A stretch of 64,000 bases of DNA from Clostridium aminobutyricum. GTDB lineage: Bacteria; Bacillota; Clostridia; Peptostreptococcales; Anaerovoracaceae. The translations under genes were made by a program, and so were the position numbers. Under the pieces are notes generated by a model. That model ran no database searches and was not told the DNA's origin. It worked only from the letters and a program-made list of their open reading frames with translations. This document shows positions 33,177 through 43,309 of this stretch, piece by piece (position 1 is the stretch's first letter; every line of letters starts with the position of its first letter). The stretch lies in assembly GCF_017255415.1 (NCBI RefSeq), contig NZ_JAFJZZ010000001.1:496001-560000 (forward strand). Reading direction: 5' to 3'.

Positions 33177-34535
33177 TTATTTATGTGGACTTGCAAGGCT
33201 TTTTATACTATAAAAAACCTCAAGCATGATAAACCATACAGGAGTTACAAACAAAGCAACTCGCGTTTCTTCATTCAGCGACAATACGACCAGCACAAAA
33301 ATAAAGAATGCTAAAATGATATAGTTGGCAACCGGATAAAAAGGCATTTTAAATTTGGATTTAGCAGCAAGCCGGGAGTTCGTCTTTCTATATTTCAAAT
33401 GGCAAAGTACCATCATTGCCCAAATATAAATAAAGCAGAACGTTGAGATACTTGTAATAAGAATAAATATTCCCTCCGGCATGATATAGTTCAAAATCAC
33501 TGAAACGAAGATCGCAATGGCAGAAAATATGGTGGCGTTCGACGGTATATGCCGGGCGTTTAACTTTTTCATGAAAGCCGGTGCGTTCCTTTCTTTAGCA
33601 AGGGAGTAGGTCATACGGCTCGTACTGAAAATACCGCTGTTGCAAGCAGAGGCGGCTGACGTTAACACAACAAAGTTGACGATGCTGGCTGCTGCGGTAA
33701 TTCCTACTGCAGCAAATACCTGCACGAATGGGCTCTTTTCCGGATTGATGGCATTCCATGGATAGATACTCATAATGACAACAAGTGCGCCTACATAGAA
33801 AATGATGATTCGAATAGGAATGTTGTTAATCGCTTTTGGAAGGACAACTTGAGGATTTTCCGTTTCACCGGCGGTTAACCCTACCAATTCGATACCGGTA
33901 AAAGCAAATACAACCATTTGGAAGGATAAAATAAAACCTTCCGTTCCGTTCGGAAACCATCCGCCATGGCTCCAAAGGTTGGAAAAGCTAGATATTCCTG
34001 CATCTGTGGAAAATCCTTTTATAATCATAAAGGTACCGATTACAATTAATGATAAAATGGCAATGACTTTGATTAAGGCAAACCAAAATTCCATTTCTCC
34101 AAATATCTTTACAGTCATCAGATTCATGGCAAATAAAATAATGAGTGCAATAAGAGTAGGAACCCATTGTGCTATATTTGGCAGCCAAAACTGCACATAA
34201 AGTCCGATAGCAGTTAAATCGGCTATTGCAAGGCAAATCCAGCAAAACCAGTAAGTCCACCCTGTAACGAAAGCTGCCCGCGGCCCAAAGTAATCCTGTA
34301 CAAAATCGACAAAGGAATGGTGGTTTAAATTAGAAAGCAATACTTCTCCAAGTGCACGCATAACTAAAAAGCAAATAATGCCCGTGATTATGTAGGCAAA
34401 TAAAATAGACGGACCTGCTAAGTGAATGGATATTCCTGAACCTAAAAATAAGCCGGTTCCGATTGCTCCTCCAATGGCAAGCAATTGAACATGCCTATTC
34501 TTTAAGCCTCTTGATAAATGTTGATTGTTTGACAT
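33177..34535 (-). CDS. APC-family amino acid permease, paralogue of the 31127 gene
   Basis: 452 residues and the same architecture as the permease at 31127; the first 15 residues differ in only one position and most of the length is alignable. It has no glycine riboswitch. Instead its upstream region is shared with a divergent MocR-type regulator and contains a direct repeat (34657-34693). The pair probably arose by tandem duplication followed by a change of regulatory input and perhaps of substrate. Confidence 0.92.
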   Translation of the reverse strand: MSNNQHLSRGLKNRHVQLLAIGGAIGTGLFLGSGISIHLAGPSILFAYIITGIICFLVMRALGEVLLSNLNHHSFVDFVQDYFGPRAAFVTGWTYWFCWICLAIADLTAIGLYVQFWLPNIAQWVPTLIALIILFAMNLMTVKIFGEMEFWFALIKVIAILSLIVIGTFMIIKGFSTDAGISSFSNLWSHGGWFPNGTEGFILSFQMVVFAFTGIELVGLTAGETENPQVVLPKAINNIPIRIIIFYVGALVVIMSIYPWNAINPEKSPFVQVFAAVGITAAASIVNFVVLTSAASACNSGIFSTSRMTYSLAKERNAPAFMKKLNARHIPSNATIFSAIAIFVSVILNYIMPEGIFILITSISTFCFIYIWAMMVLCHLKYRKTNSRLAAKSKFKMPFYPVANYIILAFFIFVLVVLSLNEETRVALFVTPVWFIMLEVFYSIKSLASPHK

Positions 34536-34656
34536 ACAAATTTCGCCTTTCTGAAGGTCACGGTTTATAATCCCTCTACTTGTAGAGTTATTACAGGATT
34601 ATTAAAATAGAACGTCTTTTTTAACGTTCGACAAAACCGTACGGAATAATGTCAAT

Positions 34657-34693
34657 TGGCACCATTAAAATTACTCAAACTGGCACTATTAAA
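34657..34693. promoter_or_regulatory. Direct repeat, likely operator of the MocR-type regulator
   Basis: TGGCACCATTAAAA (34657-34670) and TGGCACTATTAAA (34681-34693), spaced 24 bases start to start, in the divergent intergenic region. Direct repeats of this kind are the usual sites of GabR/MocR regulators. A TATAAT at 34710-34715 follows. Confidence 0.65.
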
Positions 34694-34772
34694 CAGGGCA
34701 ATCCTTTAGTATAATGGAACCAGTGATGGAACGATTGAAAGCAGAGAAATCAACATAGAGGAAGTATTTAGA

Positions 34773-36200
34773 ATGATTACTGTAGACAAAGAACGGAACA
34801 TACCAATATATTTGCAAATCTATAACCAAATTAAAGAACAGATTATCTCAGGGCAATTAGAAAAAGGAAGCGTCCTTCTTTCCACCAGAAATTTAGCCAG
34901 AACGCTGCAGGTGAGTCGTAATACCGTTGAGAGCGCCTATCAGCAACTGTGTTCAGAAGGATATGTTTCCAGTAAAGTGTGTAGCGGATATATTGTACAG
35001 AAGGTAGAGGTTAGTTTATATCATCAATTTTCTTCACAAAGAAAACAATCCTTAAGTGAAGTATTAAAGGAATTTCATGAACAGGGTGTGAAACCTCCGG
35101 CAAAATATAATTTTCAGTATGGCAGGTTAAACCTAGAGGATTTTCCGCTTGCCACTTGGAGAAAAATGATCAATCGGGTTCTTTCTTCAGAAGAAAATAA
35201 TTGCTTGTGTGCCTATAACGATCGATTGGGTGAAGCCGATTTACGAGTTGAAATCATGAAATATCTATACCATTCCAGAGGGGTAAGCTGTAAACCCGAA
35301 CAAATTATTCTTTGTTCGGGCACTTTGTCATGCCTAAGTATTATTTGTCAATTATTTATGGATCAGGATCGAAAGATTGCCGTGGAAGAACCCTGTTATG
35401 ACAGTGCCAGAATACTCTTTCAAAATCATGGATTTCAGGTTTCTCCGATAGAACTGGAAGAAGATGGGCTGGACATCGGCAAACTCAATCATACCTCTTC
35501 AAAACTAATCTATGCCACTCCTTCGCATCAATTTCCTACTGGGACGGTCATGCCAATCAATAAAAGACTGAAGTTAATCGAATGGGCGGGGAAAAATGAT
35601 GCATACATCATTGAAGACGATTATGACAGTGAGTTAAGATATAACAGCAGACCGATACCTTCCATGAGTTCCCTCGACAACAAAGGGCGTGTTATTTATA
35701 TGAATACCTTTTCCAAATCTTTTGCACCTGCTTTGCGTATGAGCTTTATTGTTTTACCGTATAGCCTGCTGGAAAAATATAAAATGAATTGGAGTAAATA
35801 CAATTGCAATGTACCTTGGCTGGAACAGAAAGCAATGTACCTATTTATGAAAGAAGGGAATTGGGAACGTCATCTCAGAAAAATATGCTTGCTAAACAAG
35901 AGGAAACATGATGCCCTGGTGAATTCAATCCATCAATATATGAAAGATCGAGTAACGATTCATGGCAAGAATGCCGGACTGCATATTTTGTTGGAAGTGA
36001 ACAACCAAATGTCAGAAAAGCTTTTGATTGAGAAAGCCGCCGGCGTAAATGTAAAAGTCTATCCGGTTTCAAACTATTGGGCGAATCCGCAAAACTATAC
36101 CGACAATATGGTTTTAATGGGTTTTAGTGGGTTATCAGAGGAAGAAATAATAGAAGGGATTCAATTACTGGAATCGGTATGGTTTGATTCACCTTCTTGA
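34773..36200 (+). CDS. MocR/GabR-type regulator (GntR HTH + aminotransferase-like domain)
   Basis: 475 residues. The N-terminal GntR winged HTH (IPIYLQIYNQIKEQIISGQL and LQVSRNTVESAYQQL) joins by a linker to a fold type I aminotransferase-like domain from about residue 110. That domain holds IEDDYDSE and a PLP lysine in TFSKSFAPALR. These regulators bind PLP plus an amino acid or amine and switch on divergent genes. The divergent permease at 33177 is the obvious target. The effector is unknown; PLP itself (PdxR type) or an amino acid are both possible. Confidence 0.92.
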   Translation: MITVDKERNIPIYLQIYNQIKEQIISGQLEKGSVLLSTRNLARTLQVSRNTVESAYQQLCSEGYVSSKVCSGYIVQKVEVSLYHQFSSQRKQSLSEVLKEFHEQGVKPPAKYNFQYGRLNLEDFPLATWRKMINRVLSSEENNCLCAYNDRLGEADLRVEIMKYLYHSRGVSCKPEQIILCSGTLSCLSIICQLFMDQDRKIAVEEPCYDSARILFQNHGFQVSPIELEEDGLDIGKLNHTSSKLIYATPSHQFPTGTVMPINKRLKLIEWAGKNDAYIIEDDYDSELRYNSRPIPSMSSLDNKGRVIYMNTFSKSFAPALRMSFIVLPYSLLEKYKMNWSKYNCNVPWLEQKAMYLFMKEGNWERHLRKICLLNKRKHDALVNSIHQYMKDRVTIHGKNAGLHILLEVNNQMSEKLLIEKAAGVNVKVYPVSNYWANPQNYTDNMVLMGFSGLSEEEIIEGIQLLESVWFDSPS

Positions 36201-36314
36201 TTCCGGTATTTTTGAACGCAACAATCCTTTTAGAGGGGTTTTGATTGCTTTCGTTTCTGGTAAGTGATACCATATACGAAGTATGAATATCTTGATAAAG
36301 GAGGATGAGAAACG

Positions 36315-37250
36315 ATGGAAGCATCTTTGAAGAAAAGTGAATATCGGGTTGGTTTATTTTGTGCTTTAGGATGTGCGACGATGTGGGGGTTGCTTCCTAT
36401 TTATTGGCATGCTCTTAGACCGATTGATTCTTTTGTGATTATTTTTTACCGAATTGTTTTGGTAGGGCTGACCACATTTTTAGCGGCCTATAAATTACAC
36501 GGATGGGAAAAAATCAAAGCGCCGTTGAAGCAAAAAAAAATGTTGTTTACATTTATAATAGCAGGGATATTAATTACGTCCAATTGGAGTATCTATATTT
36601 GGGCTGTCAATGCCGATTTAGTCATACAGACTTGCATCGGTTACTACATAGAGCCGCTGATGGTTTGCCTCTTTGGAATATTCTTATTTAAAGAAAAACT
36701 GACGAAATATAAATTGGTTGCGCTGGGCTTTGCGTTTGCAGGAGTCGTTGTAGTGCTCATTCATTTCCATGAGATACCGCTCATCGCTTTGAGCTTGGCT
36801 TTAACCTTTGCCGTTTATGCAGCCATAAAAAAGAAATACAAAGTGGAAGCATTAATTTCTTTATTCTATGAGACTGTTTTCCTGACGCCCATAGCGTTAG
36901 GAATGGTGATCTATTTTGAGGTCACCGGAAGAGGAGCGTTTAGTGTTGCTCAGCCGCATCAATTCGTTTTGCTGGCGATCATCGGTATCGTCACAGCCAT
37001 TCCATTGGCACTCTTTGCTATGGCGGCGAATCGGGTATCTTTAATAACCCTCGGCATCACGGAATATATATCCCCCTCGATTTCCTTACTGCTTAGTATT
37101 TTCTTTTTCCGTGAACCGTTTGATCGCATACAACTGATTTCCTTTGTTATCATATGGATCGGTTTGCTCTATTTCACTTACGGAGAAGCCAGGGAAGTAA
37201 AGGAATACAAAGAGCAGAATGTATTAGAGAGTATACCAATAGGAGAATGA
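36315..37250 (+). CDS. EamA-family transporter, RarD-like
   Basis: 311 residues, ten membrane segments in two EamA repeats. It starts GLFCALGCATMWGLLPIYWH, the RarD-type opening, and contains TSNWSIYIWAV typical of RarD. RarD proteins are drug/metabolite-superfamily permeases of uncertain substrate. The SD is AAGGAGGATG. The next gene starts four bases after its stop codon, so the two form an operon. Confidence 0.9.
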   Translation: MEASLKKSEYRVGLFCALGCATMWGLLPIYWHALRPIDSFVIIFYRIVLVGLTTFLAAYKLHGWEKIKAPLKQKKMLFTFIIAGILITSNWSIYIWAVNADLVIQTCIGYYIEPLMVCLFGIFLFKEKLTKYKLVALGFAFAGVVVVLIHFHEIPLIALSLALTFAVYAAIKKKYKVEALISLFYETVFLTPIALGMVIYFEVTGRGAFSVAQPHQFVLLAIIGIVTAIPLALFAMAANRVSLITLGITEYISPSISLLLSIFFFREPFDRIQLISFVIIWIGLLYFTYGEAREVKEYKEQNVLESIPIGE

Positions 37251-37254
37251 ACGC

Positions 37255-38415
37255 ATGAAAGAGAATCATAAACTTGGCGTTTTAGGAGTTGCCCTGATGT
37301 ATGTCGGTGCTATCATGGGAGCTGGATTTGCTTCAGGCAGAGAAATATGGCAATATTTTGGGCTCTTTGGCGTAAAAGGATTTATCGGTGTTGCGGTGGT
37401 AGGTTGTTTATTGATGGCCATCGGCGTGATGACAAGCCGCATCGCCAGAAGCCTTCATACAAATGATATGGGAAAGGTTATTGTCCCGGGAAATCATCCT
37501 GGGTTGATTGAGTTTGTCGGATATTTTATGGCAATTATGCTATTCACAGTGTTAGTCGCCATGTCTGCCGCTTGTGGCGCACTGTTTCATCAGCAATTCG
37601 GTCAGAGCCGGATAGTGGGCGGCATGCTGATTACTGCTTTGGTCATCCTAACAGTGATAGGAGGATTTGAGCGGGTTGCGAAAGTATTCCGATGTATCAT
37701 GCCGCTGCTTTTGTGCGTGGTGCTCTCTTTAAGCTTGATTGTTATTTTTTCAGATTTACCGAAGTCTTCCATACAGGCAGAGATGGCCCCAAGTCCGTTT
37801 GCACCTAACTGGATTTTAGCGGCGATGATTTACGTTTCGTATAATATTTTAGCCGTTATACCTATTGTAGCCACCGCTTCAATCAATGCAAAAAATGATC
37901 GGACGGCGGTGACGGGGACTATTTTAGGAGCGCTATTTTTAGGCGCGCTTGCGTTTCTGTTAACCATGGCAATGTTTCGAGATATGGGATTTTCTCAAGC
38001 GATGGATATGCCGATGCTGGCTTATTCTGCGAGAATATCAAAGGGAGTCAACGTGCTTTACACTTCCGTGTTACTCTTTGCGATCTATTCTTCTGCAACC
38101 AGTAATTATTATGGGTTTACGACAAAGATCAAACCTTCGCCTACACGTAAATTGAAAATTATTTTGCTTGCCTGTTTAGGTTTTATTTTTGGTCTGATCG
38201 GATTTACAAATGTAGTTGCATTTGTGCTTCCTATCGAAGGACTTATGGGATTTGTTATCATTGCCATGATTACGATGAATTATAGAAGAGTGATGAAAAT
38301 GGATAAGAAAATAGCGGAAGAGGATTCGCAGATAGTCTCTTCGCAACAAAATAGTTCAGAGGATGAACATGCGAAAGAAACGGAAAATAAACCGTTAAAG
38401 GAAGAAATATCGTAA
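37255..38415 (+). CDS. YkvI-like membrane transporter
   Basis: 386 residues with about ten membrane segments. The N-terminus LMYVGAIMGAGFASGREIWQ, with the broken first helix (GAIMGAGFASG), matches the YkvI family, a branch of the APC / LeuT-fold transporters. A hydrophilic acidic tail of about 45 residues follows the last helix. Substrate unknown. It is co-transcribed with the RarD-like gene and ends at a terminator (38432-38466). Confidence 0.85.
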   Translation: MKENHKLGVLGVALMYVGAIMGAGFASGREIWQYFGLFGVKGFIGVAVVGCLLMAIGVMTSRIARSLHTNDMGKVIVPGNHPGLIEFVGYFMAIMLFTVLVAMSAACGALFHQQFGQSRIVGGMLITALVILTVIGGFERVAKVFRCIMPLLLCVVLSLSLIVIFSDLPKSSIQAEMAPSPFAPNWILAAMIYVSYNILAVIPIVATASINAKNDRTAVTGTILGALFLGALAFLLTMAMFRDMGFSQAMDMPMLAYSARISKGVNVLYTSVLLFAIYSSATSNYYGFTTKIKPSPTRKLKIILLACLGFIFGLIGFTNVVAFVLPIEGLMGFVIIAMITMNYRRVMKMDKKIAEEDSQIVSSQQNSSEDEHAKETENKPLKEEIS

Positions 38416-38431
38416 ATATATTTTTGCATAA

Positions 38432-38466
38432 AAAAAAAGATGGGAGACACTTCCATCTTTTTTTTG
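38432..38466. terminator. Bidirectional terminator between ykvI-like and rpsT
   Basis: AAAAAGATGG / CCATCTTTTT with a GAGACACTT loop; long A and T tracts flank it, so it can serve both converging genes. Confidence 0.9.
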
Positions 38467-38527
38467 ATTGTCGTTTAAATTGTCAATCAGTACGTTTAAC
38501 TTACGTACAGGTGGGGACGGGTGAGCT

Positions 38528-38791
38528 TTATTGAGCTTTATTGAATCTTTTAGTTAATCTTGAAATCTTTCTTGATGCTGCATTCTTATGGATTGTTCCC
38601 TTCGCAGCAGCCTGCATAAGCCTCTTTTCTGCTAACGCTAATTTTTCTTTAGCTGTTGAAACATCGCCAGCATGCATTGCACTTTCAAAGTTCTTTAGAA
38701 TTGCTTTAAGATGAGACTTGATACGTCTGTTTCTTGCAGTCTTCTTGTTGATAACTAAGATTCTTTTCTTTGCGGATTTAATATTTGCCAT
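38528..38791 (-). CDS. rpsT: 30S ribosomal protein S20
   Basis: 87 residues, the normal length. MANIKSAKKRILVINKKTAR is the S20 opening, and the whole protein is basic and helical. It binds 16S rRNA in the small subunit. Upstream on the minus strand is a TTCCGCG / CGCGGAA palindrome (38826-38845), which could be a leader hairpin. The gene is divergent from gpr, the usual order in Firmicutes. Confidence 0.97.
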   Translation of the reverse strand: MANIKSAKKRILVINKKTARNRRIKSHLKAILKNFESAMHAGDVSTAKEKLALAEKRLMQAAAKGTIHKNAASRKISRLTKRFNKAQ

Positions 38792-38934
38792 TTAATTCAC
38801 CCCACTTTATACTTATTTGTTTGCTTCCGCGCGAATTCGCGGAAATTGCAAATATTTCGCGTCTACAAGTATATATGAATAAAAAATAAAATGCAAGGAG
38901 AAAATAGAAATACGAGGAAAAAGGGGTGATTAAG

Positions 38935-39822
38935 ATGGACTATAGAACCGATTTAGCGATAGAGAATGTAGAGATGTATGATCAAAAACGTGGAAAAACC
39001 GGAGATATCGACGGAGTATTCATGGAAAAAATAGATTATGGAGAAGATATTCGCGCGACAAGAATAAAAATTTTAAACCAACAAGGAGAGAAAGCCCTTC
39101 AAAAACCTGCCGGAAATTATATTACGATAGAAATTGATGGTCTGATTGATGGGCAGGAAGAATTAAAAGTACGCGCCGGAAAAGCACTGGGTGAAGAATT
39201 AAAAAAGCTGATTAATTTTCATTATTTTCTTAAAGTTCTTGTGATAGGTCTTGGCAACGACCGGGTAACGCCGGATGCATTAGGTCCCTATACGGTCTCT
39301 AAAGTGAAGGTAACCAGACACCTTTTCATTATATATGAGGCGGAAGGCGATGAAGAAATGTCTTGTGTCAGTGGCTTCATCCCTGGGGTAACAGGCTCTA
39401 CGGGAATGGAGACTGCTGAGTTGATTAAACAGGCAGCAGAAATCAGCAATCCGGAAGTCATTTTAGTGGTCGATTCACTGGCAGCGAAAAATATCGAACG
39501 AATCAGTACCACCATTCAAATTAATGATACCGGCATCTCACCGGGTTCCGGCATGGGCAATCAGCGGACGATTTTGAATGAACAAACGCTGGGCCGAAGA
39601 GTGATCTCAGTAGGCGTACCTACTGTTATTGATTCCAGCACACTGATTATGGATGCATTGCAAGGATATATAACAAAACCGAGAGAGGTAGAAGATTATA
39701 TCGAGCAAAACGGACAAAATATGATCGTTACTTCCACCGATATCGATCAAGTTATAAAGGATTTTTCAGATATTATTTCAAATGGAATTAATATTACTTT
39801 ACACCCGGGCATATACTCCTAA
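38935..39822 (+). CDS. gpr: Germination protease GPR
   Basis: About 295 residues from the ATG at 38935; an in-frame GTG at 38926 is upstream, and the SD is AAGGGGTG. It opens MDYRTDLAIE, resembling the GPR propeptide region, and contains VIGLGNDRVTPDALGP and VDSLAAK typical of the family. GPR is made in the forespore as a zymogen, self-processes, and degrades small acid-soluble spore proteins on germination. It shows that the organism forms endospores. spoIIP follows, as in Bacillus. Confidence 0.95.
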   Translation: MDYRTDLAIENVEMYDQKRGKTGDIDGVFMEKIDYGEDIRATRIKILNQQGEKALQKPAGNYITIEIDGLIDGQEELKVRAGKALGEELKKLINFHYFLKVLVIGLGNDRVTPDALGPYTVSKVKVTRHLFIIYEAEGDEEMSCVSGFIPGVTGSTGMETAELIKQAAEISNPEVILVVDSLAAKNIERISTTIQINDTGISPGSGMGNQRTILNEQTLGRRVISVGVPTVIDSSTLIMDALQGYITKPREVEDYIEQNGQNMIVTSTDIDQVIKDFSDIISNGINITLHPGIYS

Positions 39823-39869
39823 GAGTAGGTCAGACTTGAACTAGGTTTGAACCTTATGGAGGGATAAAA

Positions 39870-40793
39870 ATGAAGCGAAAACAATTGCTGATAATGGGTC
39901 TGGTGGTATTCTTGCTGACAAGTATTGTAACAGTGAAAGAGTTAGGCAAAGACCAAAAAGAAACATTTAAGTTTACAGAAGAAAGCATCGCAAAATTATG
40001 TCTGTCCAATGCGCTGATCGTTGCGGATAGGGAAGATTCAGAGCCAGAGGGAATAGATGGTTACCAAGGACCTTCAGAAGGGCAAGGAGAGGCAGAGAAT
40101 CTGGAGCAGCCTATAGTCGAAGAAACTCCGCCTACGACTGCACCGGCAATCGTTGATACGGAAGATGCTAAAAACGTAAAAATAGACAGCAGTAAGCCTC
40201 TGGTTATTATCTATCATACCCATGCTACAGAGGCTTACCAGCCTTATCCGGAAGGGAACTTTCACCATGTTCCAGAGGAGGGAACTGTCAGAGAGGTTGG
40301 AAATGTTCTGACAGCGGAACTTCAGAAACTGGGCGTTCAAGTAATTCACGATAAAACCATTCATGACAATCCATCCTATAACCAATCCTATAGTCGTTCC
40401 TTGGAGACCATACAGGGTCTGCTTGCGAAATATAATAAGCCGGCCTTGGTTATAGATTTACATAGAGATGCCGCAAGCTACAGCGGTAATGTGGGCAAAA
40501 CGGCCATTGTGAATGGTGAAACGGTAGCAAAGTATGACTTGGTAATCGGGCAGGGAAATGCCAATGTTCAGCAACTAACATCTCTCGCCAACGCGATTAA
40601 TCAAAAAGCAGAGGGAATGTATCCGGGATACGGCGGTAAGATTATTGAAAAGGAATATCGATTTAATGAATACGTATCAGATAATTGTATTCTACTTGAA
40701 ATCGGTAATAATGAGAACAATATCAGAGACGTTAAAGCATCGGCAAAATGCTTTGCCAATGTTATAGCCGAGGTCATTAAAGACCGTCAATAA
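39870..40793 (+). CDS. spoIIP: Stage II sporulation protein P
   Basis: 307 residues: N-terminal membrane anchor (LLIMGLVVFLLTSIVTV), a low-complexity acidic/Pro linker (about 60-105), then the SpoIIP amidase/endopeptidase domain. Its core motifs are IIYHTHATEAYQP, DLHRDAA and LLEIGNNENN, with zinc-ligand His and Glu residues. Together with SpoIID and SpoIIM it degrades septal peptidoglycan during engulfment. It follows gpr by 47 bases. The linker is shorter than in some homologues. Confidence 0.95.
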   Translation: MKRKQLLIMGLVVFLLTSIVTVKELGKDQKETFKFTEESIAKLCLSNALIVADREDSEPEGIDGYQGPSEGQGEAENLEQPIVEETPPTTAPAIVDTEDAKNVKIDSSKPLVIIYHTHATEAYQPYPEGNFHHVPEEGTVREVGNVLTAELQKLGVQVIHDKTIHDNPSYNQSYSRSLETIQGLLAKYNKPALVIDLHRDAASYSGNVGKTAIVNGETVAKYDLVIGQGNANVQQLTSLANAINQKAEGMYPGYGGKIIEKEYRFNEYVSDNCILLEIGNNENNIRDVKASAKCFANVIAEVIKDRQ

Positions 40794-40810
40794 CAAAAGA
40801 GGAGAAACAA

Positions 40811-41023
40811 ATGAAAAATTATTTATGGAGATGTATCCTTATCTTCATTCTTGCTTTTGTCGGTATGACATGCCTGACTGTAGTGGATAGCATAAGCGGA
40901 ACGATGGTAGGATACGAGCCGATGCTGGGCATCACAGTGAATGAAATAGGAGATAAAAGTCTTGAAGCGACGGCGTTCGGCCAGAAAGTTTATTTCGATT
41001 TCAGTGCTTTTTCTCAAAAATGA
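40811..41023 (+). CDS. Small membrane-anchored protein of unknown function
   Basis: 70 residues, starting 17 bases after spoIIP with SD GAGGAG. One N-terminal membrane segment (CILIFILAFVGMTCLTVV) precedes a short extracytoplasmic tail (GITVNEIGDKSLEATAFGQK). No family is recognised. Its position suggests that it is co-expressed with spoIIP and could have a sporulation role. It is followed by 300 bases of structured leader before lepA. Confidence 0.6.
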   Translation: MKNYLWRCILIFILAFVGMTCLTVVDSISGTMVGYEPMLGITVNEIGDKSLEATAFGQKVYFDFSAFSQK

Positions 41024-41165
41024 TACGGCATAAATAACAATGTTGATTCTAAGATTGAAAAGTGTCCCCTGATATTTTTTCGGTGAATAACGGAATTCAC
41101 GGAAAATATATTTTAATTGAAATTGGCAAGAATATCAATTAAAATATGGTATAATGAACGCTACG

Positions 41166-41281
41166 GATTCAATTCAGCGTTGCCTTTTTGTCCCAAGCTT
41201 GCTTGGCAAGGCAAAACGGACAGCAGGGAGCGGAGCGATTCGGAGACGAAGGCGTTGCTGTAAGGAAGCGTTCATTGAATC
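41166..41281 (+). ncRNA. Candidate structured RNA upstream of lepA
   Basis: Nested complementary arms: GATTCAAT (41166) with ATTGAATC (41274); CAGCGTTGCCTT (41175) with AAGGCGTTGCTG (41249), including G-T pairs; TGTCC (41189) with GGACA (41218); and the hairpin CCAAGC-TT-GCTTGG (41193-41206). An extended -10 (TGGTATAAT, ending 41155) lies just upstream, and a second TATAAT (41305-41310) lies after it. Class not recognised. An inactive repeat element is the alternative. Confidence 0.45.
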
Positions 41282-41342
41282 ATGCTGCGACATGGCTTGC
41301 ATGGTATAATGAAAAATGTATACATTATAACGAGGGGGCACT

Positions 41343-43154
41343 ATGGATTCATACCAAAACCATATAAGAAATTTTAGTATTATTGCACATATAGATCATG
41401 GCAAATCTACGTTAGCTGATCGGATTATTGAAAAAACAGGGTTGGTTGCGCATCGAGACATGAAAGAACAGTTTCTGGATAACATGGACTTAGAGCGCGA
41501 GAGAGGCATTACGATCAAGCTTCAGACCACCAGACTTTCCTACAAAGCAAAAGATGGACAGGAGTATATCTTTAATCTGATCGATACACCGGGCCATGTG
41601 GACTTTACGTATGAAGTATCCCGAAGCTTAGCGGCTTGCGAGGGTGCTATTTTAATTGTAGACGCCACGCAGGGTGTGGAAGCGCAAACCTTGGCCAATG
41701 TATATCTGGCGCTGGATGAAAACTTAGAAATCATACCGGTGTTAAATAAGATTGACCTTGCCAGTGCCAGACCGGATGAAGTGAAATTGGAAATTGAAGA
41801 TATCATCGGTATTGATGCGGAAAATGCACCGCTTGTATCCGCAAAAGAAGGCATCGGCATTGAGGATGTTCTGGAAGCGGTTGTTGCGCAGGTTCCGCCT
41901 CCTTCAGGCGAGCTTGACGGTAAATTGAAAGCGCTGATTTTTGACTCCTACTATGATAACTATAAAGGGGTTGTTATTTATACGAGAATCTTCGACGGTC
42001 GAGTGAAAAAAGGCGATATCGTTCGAATGATGAATACGAAGAAAAAATATGAGGTTACCGAAGTTGGCGTCTATTCACCGGGGCCGGTGCCTTGCAAAGA
42101 ACTGAGAGCGGGTGAAGTAGGCTATATTTGTGCCAGCATCAAGCAGGTAGCGGACGCAAGAGTGGGTGATACGATTACGTTGGATGCGGATCCTACAGAG
42201 GACATCCTTGCGGGTTATAAAAAGGTTCAGCCCATGGTTTACTGCGGTATCTATCCGGCTGAAGGGGAAAAATATGAAAACGTAAAAGATGCACTGGAAA
42301 AACTTCAAGTAAACGATGCCGCTTTCCATTTTGAACCGGAAACCTCTACCGCGCTGGGATTTGGATTCCGATGCGGATTCTTGGGTCTGCTTCACATGGA
42401 AATTATCGTGGAGCGTTTAGAACGGGAATTTGACTTAGGCGTTATCACCACCTCACCGAGTGTAATTTATAAGGTGATTATGAGCGACGATACCATAGAA
42501 ATGATTCAGAATCCATCAAACTTACCGGATCTAATGACGGTACATCATATCGAAGAGCCGATTGTAAAGGCAGACATCATGATTCCGAAGGAATACGTCG
42601 GTTCTATCATGGAACTTTGCCAAGATCGCCGAGGTAAAATGATTCACATGGAATATATCACGGAAACCAGAGTACAGCTTCATTATGAAATGCCGCTCAA
42701 CGAAGTCATTTATGATTTCTTTGATGCTCTTAAATCAAAGACCCGGGGATACGGTTCACTGGATTATGAATTTATTCGGTACGAAAAGTCAAACGTAGTG
42801 AAACTGGACGTTCTTCTGAATAAAGATTTAGTGGATGCCTTCTCTATGATTGTTCACGAATCAAAGGCCTATGCAAGGGGAAAATTTGTTTGCGAAAAGC
42901 TGAAAGAAATTATCCCGATGCATCAGTTTGAAGTGCCGATTCAGGCGGCTATCGGGCAGAAGGTCATCGCCAGAGCAACTGTCCGGGCTTATCGCAAGGA
43001 CGTTATTGCGAAGTGCTACGGCGGCGATATTTCCAGAAAGAAAAAGCTGCTGGAAAAGCAGAAAGAAGGAAAGAAACGAATGCGTCAGTTCGGTACGGTA
43101 GAAGTACCGCAAGAAGCGTTCACGGCCGTACTGAAATACGACGACAATAAATAG
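41343..43154 (+). CDS. lepA: Elongation factor 4 (LepA)
   Basis: 603 residues, full length. G-domain motifs [19 protein letters not shown] and NKID, followed by EF-G-like domains and the LepA-specific C-terminus ([26 protein letters not shown]). It is a ribosome-associated GTPase that remodels stalled ribosomes and helps subunit biogenesis. It has a spoIIP-lepA-hemW-hrcA context, common in Clostridia. The SD is GAGGGGG. Confidence 0.97.
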   Translation: MDSYQNHIRNFSIIAHIDHGKSTLADRIIEKTGLVAHRDMKEQFLDNMDLERERGITIKLQTTRLSYKAKDGQEYIFNLIDTPGHVDFTYEVSRSLAACEGAILIVDATQGVEAQTLANVYLALDENLEIIPVLNKIDLASARPDEVKLEIEDIIGIDAENAPLVSAKEGIGIEDVLEAVVAQVPPPSGELDGKLKALIFDSYYDNYKGVVIYTRIFDGRVKKGDIVRMMNTKKKYEVTEVGVYSPGPVPCKELRAGEVGYICASIKQVADARVGDTITLDADPTEDILAGYKKVQPMVYCGIYPAEGEKYENVKDALEKLQVNDAAFHFEPETSTALGFGFRCGFLGLLHMEIIVERLEREFDLGVITTSPSVIYKVIMSDDTIEMIQNPSNLPDLMTVHHIEEPIVKADIMIPKEYVGSIMELCQDRRGKMIHMEYITETRVQLHYEMPLNEVIYDFFDALKSKTRGYGSLDYEFIRYEKSNVVKLDVLLNKDLVDAFSMIVHESKAYARGKFVCEKLKEIIPMHQFEVPIQAAIGQKVIARATVRAYRKDVIAKCYGGDISRKKKLLEKQKEGKKRMRQFGTVEVPQEAFTAVLKYDDNK

Positions 43155-43196
43155 TACGATTGAATACAAATTCCACACAATTAAAATCGTAAAAAA

Positions 43197-43309
43197 GGGG
43201 TTATCTCAAAAGTCTGAATTCTAGATAGCCAGTATCTGCGGATACGTTTTCAAAATGATCCGCTGCTATTGGCTATCGAGAAATATTCAACCTATTTTGA
43301 GACAGCCCC
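43197..43309. repeat. MITE-like inverted repeat between lepA and hemW
   Basis: 113 bases. The left end GGGGTTATCTCAAAA pairs with the right end TTTTGAGACAGCCCC. Inside, GATAGCCA pairs with TGGCTATC and GGAT with ATCC. The terminal GGGGYTGTCTCAAAA pattern resembles ends of some insertion sequences. No coding capacity and no clear target duplication are seen. Confidence 0.6.

Noticed and set aside
43197-43309. Complete insertion sequence
   Set aside because: Only 113 bases with inverted ends and no transposase frame; at most a MITE.
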